Shown here: in pieces, positions 5,951 to 7,926 of the stretch
Position numbering within the stretch: the first letter of the stretch is position 1
Layout of the letters: the number at the start of each line of letters is the position of its first letter
Source of the DNA: Actinomycetota bacterium
GTDB taxonomy: Bacteria > Actinomycetota > UBA4738 > HRBIN12
DNA: 7,926 bases
Reading direction: 5' to 3'
Assembly (NCBI GenBank): GCA_005885325.1
Contig: VAYX01000121.1
Coordinates: 1-7,926 of the forward strand
Program-made: the position numbers and the translations under genes
The notes under the pieces: generated by a model
What the model was told of the DNA's origin: nothing
The model's input: the letters and a program-made list of their open reading frames with translations, nothing else
Database searches by the model: none

Positions 5951-6826
5951 ATGGCCCGACGAGAGGAAACGCCGCTCGACCAGGAGACCTACGAGAGGGT
6001 CCTGGCCGAGGAGCAGGGCAAGGGCGGAGACCGGCGCGTGGCCGAGGGCCGGGCCCGCGCTGCCGCCGTCCGCGCCTACCGGGCGGCCCACGGCGAAGGT
6101 CCAGCCGCAACGCCCGCAGCGGCCGCCCCTGCACCGGCACCTGCCCCAGCAGCAGCGCCGGCCGCCCCTGCCGCCGCGCCTGCTCCAGCAGCAGCGCCGG
6201 CCCCTGCCGCCGCTGCAGCGGCGCCCGCCCCTGCTGCTGCCGCGCCCGTCGCCGCCGCCGTGATGCCCACCCCGATCCGCGAGGCCCCACCGCCGACCGG
6301 AAACGTCCCCGAGGCCAAACGCGGCGCGCCGGAGAAGCATCGGCTGCTGGCGCTGGTCCCCCCCGAAGGCATCCAGCGGGTCGAGCGAGAGCAGGGCGAC
6401 CGAATCAACGTGTGGCCGCACCTGTTGATCGAGGAGTTCATCTCGCTCCTGGTCGTGTCGGCGGGCCTGGTGATCTTCTCGACGTTCGTCAACGCGCCGC
6501 TCCGAGAGCTGGCGAACCCCAACCTCACGCCGAACCCGTCGAAGGCCCCCTGGTACTTCCTGGGCCTCCAGGAGCTCCTTCGCTACTTCCACCCGCTCGT
6601 GGCGGGAGTCACGATCCCCTTCGTCATCATCCTGACGGGCCTGGCGGCGGCGCCGTTCATCGATCGGAACCCGAGCACGAAGCCGGGCGACCGCAAGATC
6701 GCCATCACCATGTTCACCATGCTGTTCATGTTCGGTGCGACGCTCACGATCATCGGCTCGTTCTTCCGCGGCACCGGGTACAACTGGGTGTGGCCATGGG
6801 CCCAGGGGGTGTTCTTCGAGCTGTGA
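5951..6826 (+). CDS. petD: Cytochrome b C-terminal subunit (subunit IV-like) with long Ala/Pro-rich N-terminal extension
   Basis: This supplies the last three cytochrome b helices and part of the quinol-oxidation (Qo) site. The product is 291 residues from ATG 5951; its ribosome site AGGAGA overlaps the stop of the preceding gene. The first 50 residues are charged and probably helical (TYERVLAEEQGKGGDRRVAE). Residues 51-104 are almost only Ala and Pro. The subunit IV homology starts near 130: helix at about 159-180, then NPSKAPWYFLGLQELLRYF (195-213) holding the Qo motif as APWY instead of PEWY, then helices at about 217-236 and 250-272. The C-terminus ends soon after the third helix, with no haem c domain, unlike Bacillus QcrC. 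The family call is strong. The function of the extension is unknown; it looks like a flexible tether exposed to the cytoplasm. Confidence 0.94.
   Translation: MARREETPLDQETYERVLAEEQGKGGDRRVAEGRARAAAVRAYRAAHGEGPAATPAAAAPAPAPAPAAAPAAPAAAPAPAAAPAPAAAAAAPAPAAAAPVAAAVMPTPIREAPPPTGNVPEAKRGAPEKHRLLALVPPEGIQRVEREQGDRINVWPHLLIEEFISLLVVSAGLVIFSTFVNAPLRELANPNLTPNPSKAPWYFLGLQELLRYFHPLVAGVTIPFVIILTGLAAAPFIDRNPSTKPGDRKIAITMFTMLFMFGATLTIIGSFFRGTGYNWVWPWAQGVFFEL
6101..6262 (+). repeat. Low-complexity GC-rich tract coding for an Ala/Pro linker
   Basis: Codons 51-104 of the subunit IV-like gene are built almost only from GCN and CCN. The 18-base word CCAGCAGCAGCGCCGGCC occurs at 6146-6163 and again at 6185-6202, 39 bases (13 codons) apart, each followed by a CCCCTGCCGCC-type run. 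This suggests growth by in-frame duplication. The reading frame is kept throughout, so the tract is part of the protein. Its length could vary between strains or be misassembled. Confidence 0.85.
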
Positions 6827-7560
6827 CGCCCCTGGCCCTCTCGAGCGGGACCATCGCGGCACTCGTCGTGATCGTCGTGGTGGACCTGTTCGCCATCACC
6901 TTCGGGCTGTCGTTCGTGCGCGCTCGTCGGGCCGCCCGCGTGGAGGTCGGCCGCCCCGGTGTGCACGTAGCCCGGGCCGAGGTCCCGGCCAAGGCTCCGA
7001 AGCCGGTGACGCGACGCGAGTTCTTCCGACGATCGCTCCTGTCGTCTCTCGGCGTCTTCGCCGCGGAGTTCGGGGGGGCGACGCTCGCGTTCCTGTGGCC
7101 CAACCTGAAGGGCGGGTTCGGCTCGGTGATCACGGCCGGCAAGCTCGCCGACATCAAGGAGTTCATCTCCTCGAACAACCAGCCCTTCTACTACGGAGCG
7201 GGCCGCTTCTACATCGTCGCCTGGAGCGGCCACAAGTCCGGCAGCGTCGATTACGCGGCCGAGGGCGTCGAGGCGCAGGGGATCATGCCGCTCTACCAGC
7301 GCTGCGTGCACCTGGGGTGCCGCGTGCCGTTCTGCCAGCAATCCCAGTGGTTCGAGTGCCCATGCCACGGCTCGAAGTACAACCGGGTGGGCGAGTATCA
7401 GCTGGGACCGGCCCCCCGAGGGCTGGACCGGTTCAAGGTGACCGTCACGTCCTCGGGCGACGTCATGGTCGACACGTCGCAGATCATCCTCGGTCCGCCT
7501 AGGGGGACGAACACGATCGACGAGCCTCCTCAGGGCCCGTTCTGCGTCGCGCCGGGATGA
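6823..7560 (+). CDS. petC: Rieske [2Fe-2S] iron-sulfur subunit of the quinol:cytochrome c oxidoreductase
   Basis: The Rieske protein takes the first electron from quinol at the Qo site and hands it to the cytochrome c subunit. The 245-residue product has cluster ligands Cys161 and His163 (CVHLGC) and Cys179 and His182 (CPCHGS), with Cys166 and Cys181 as the stabilising disulfide pair. Cys171 is an extra cysteine between the two boxes. There are two hydrophobic segments: about 10-32 and 71-92. A twin-arginine-like motif TRREFFR (63-69) comes directly before the second, so the folded cluster domain is probably exported by Tat. Arginines after helix 1 put that loop in the cytoplasm and hence the N-terminus outside. 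The GTG start at 6823 overlaps the previous stop as GTGA. The equivalent name in Bacillus and actinobacteria is qcrA. Confidence 0.95.
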   Translation: MTPLALSSGTIAALVVIVVVDLFAITFGLSFVRARRAARVEVGRPGVHVARAEVPAKAPKPVTRREFFRRSLLSSLGVFAAEFGGATLAFLWPNLKGGFGSVITAGKLADIKEFISSNNQPFYYGAGRFYIVAWSGHKSGSVDYAAEGVEAQGIMPLYQRCVHLGCRVPFCQQSQWFECPCHGSKYNRVGEYQLGPAPRGLDRFKVTVTSSGDVMVDTSQIILGPPRGTNTIDEPPQGPFCVAPG

Positions 7561-7570
7561 GGAGGGCGTG

Positions 7571-7926
7571 ATGCTGGCGCTGAGCAAGGCTCAGGGTCTG
7601 ATCATCGCCGTGGGAGGGGCCGTCGTCCTCCTTGCGGCGGGCGGGGCGCTCGTGTCACGGGGAAGGGTCCGAAGGACCGAGGAGCCGCCCCGGGTCCCGT
7701 TCGCCATGCGGCCCGGACCATCCGATCCCGATCTGGAGACGCCGCTCCTCACCAAGCTCCAGGGGTGGGGGGTCCTGCTGGTCGCCTTCTTCGTGATCTG
7801 GATCCCGCTCACCTGGCTGTTCGAGCCGCACACGAACCTGGACCAGGAGAAGGCGCTCCTCACCGGCTCGATCGCCAGGGGCAGGAGCGACGTGCAACTG
7901 TTCAGTGAGGAGAACCAGGGTGGGGT
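7571..7926 (+). CDS. Probable membrane-anchored cytochrome c subunit of the bc complex (3' end outside window)
   Basis: The open frame runs from ATG 7571 to the window edge, giving 118 residues. AGGAGGG at 7560-7566 overlaps the Rieske stop and gives good spacing; a GTG at 7568 is too close to that site. Two helices lie at about 9-29 and 66-84, joined by a basic, Pro-rich loop holding PPRVPFAMRPGPSDPDLETP, then a segment RGRSDVQLFSEENQGG. In bc-complex operons of actinobacterial type, a protein with this lead continues into a CxxCH haem c domain just after the point where the window stops. No CxxCH is visible here, so the cytochrome c call rests on context and on recognising the N-terminal pattern. 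The product would carry electrons from Rieske to the caa3 oxidase. Confidence 0.75.
   Translation, partial: MLALSKAQGLIIAVGGAVVLLAAGGALVSRGRVRRTEEPPRVPFAMRPGPSDPDLETPLLTKLQGWGVLLVAFFVIWIPLTWLFEPHTNLDQEKALLTGSIARGRSDVQLFSEENQGG

Noticed and set aside
6101..6262. CRISPR-like or tandem DNA repeat array.
   Set aside because: The repetition follows Ala and Pro codons in frame within a conserved gene and has no regular repeat-spacer structure.
5064..6290. A 408-residue open frame on the minus strand across the cytochrome b genes.
   Set aside because: It is Arg/Gln/Pro/Gly-rich without domains and lies opposite well-supported cytochrome b coding sequence.

Overview
The window is a compact, high-GC stretch of respiratory-chain genes with almost no non-coding DNA. 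It is two operons facing away from each other across a gap of about 136 bases (4229-4364). High GC, frequent GTG starts, stop-start overlaps and the protein set (caa3-type CoxB, System II cytochrome c maturation, split cytochrome b, two-helix membrane-anchored cytochrome c) suggest an aerobic bacterium, most likely a deep-branching actinobacterial lineage. The taxonomy is inference from recognised protein character; no search was run.

Left, minus strand, read from 4228 down to 1: ccdA, resB, ccsB, then coxB, which runs off the left edge. CcdA carries reducing power across the membrane. ResB and CcsB form the haem delivery and ligation complex of System II cytochrome c biogenesis. CoxB is cytochrome c oxidase subunit II with a C-terminal haem c domain, so it is itself a substrate of that machinery. 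The resB, ccsB and coxB genes overlap by a few bases and look translationally coupled. In this sequence resB carries a one-base frameshift near 2729.

Right, plus strand, 4365 to the end: a small two-helix membrane protein of unknown function, a 2[4Fe-4S] ferredoxin-like protein, a four-helix cytochrome b (b6-like), a separate three-helix cytochrome b C-terminal subunit with a long Ala/Pro-rich N-terminal extension, a Rieske iron-sulfur protein, and the start of a membrane-anchored protein that is probably the cytochrome c subunit. Together they encode a quinol:cytochrome c oxidoreductase (bc/b6f-like complex) that would pass electrons to the oxidase whose subunit II lies on the left.

Between the operons is a perfect 9-bp inverted repeat with a 4-base spacer (4260-4281). 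Its core fits both the Rex (NADH/NAD+ sensor) operator and the CRP/GlxR-type site. A TATAAT -10 box follows at 4329-4334. This is the most informative regulatory element in the window. The most unusual gene content is the ferredoxin plus small membrane protein at the head of the bc-complex operon.

No RNA genes, mobile elements or CRISPR arrays were seen.
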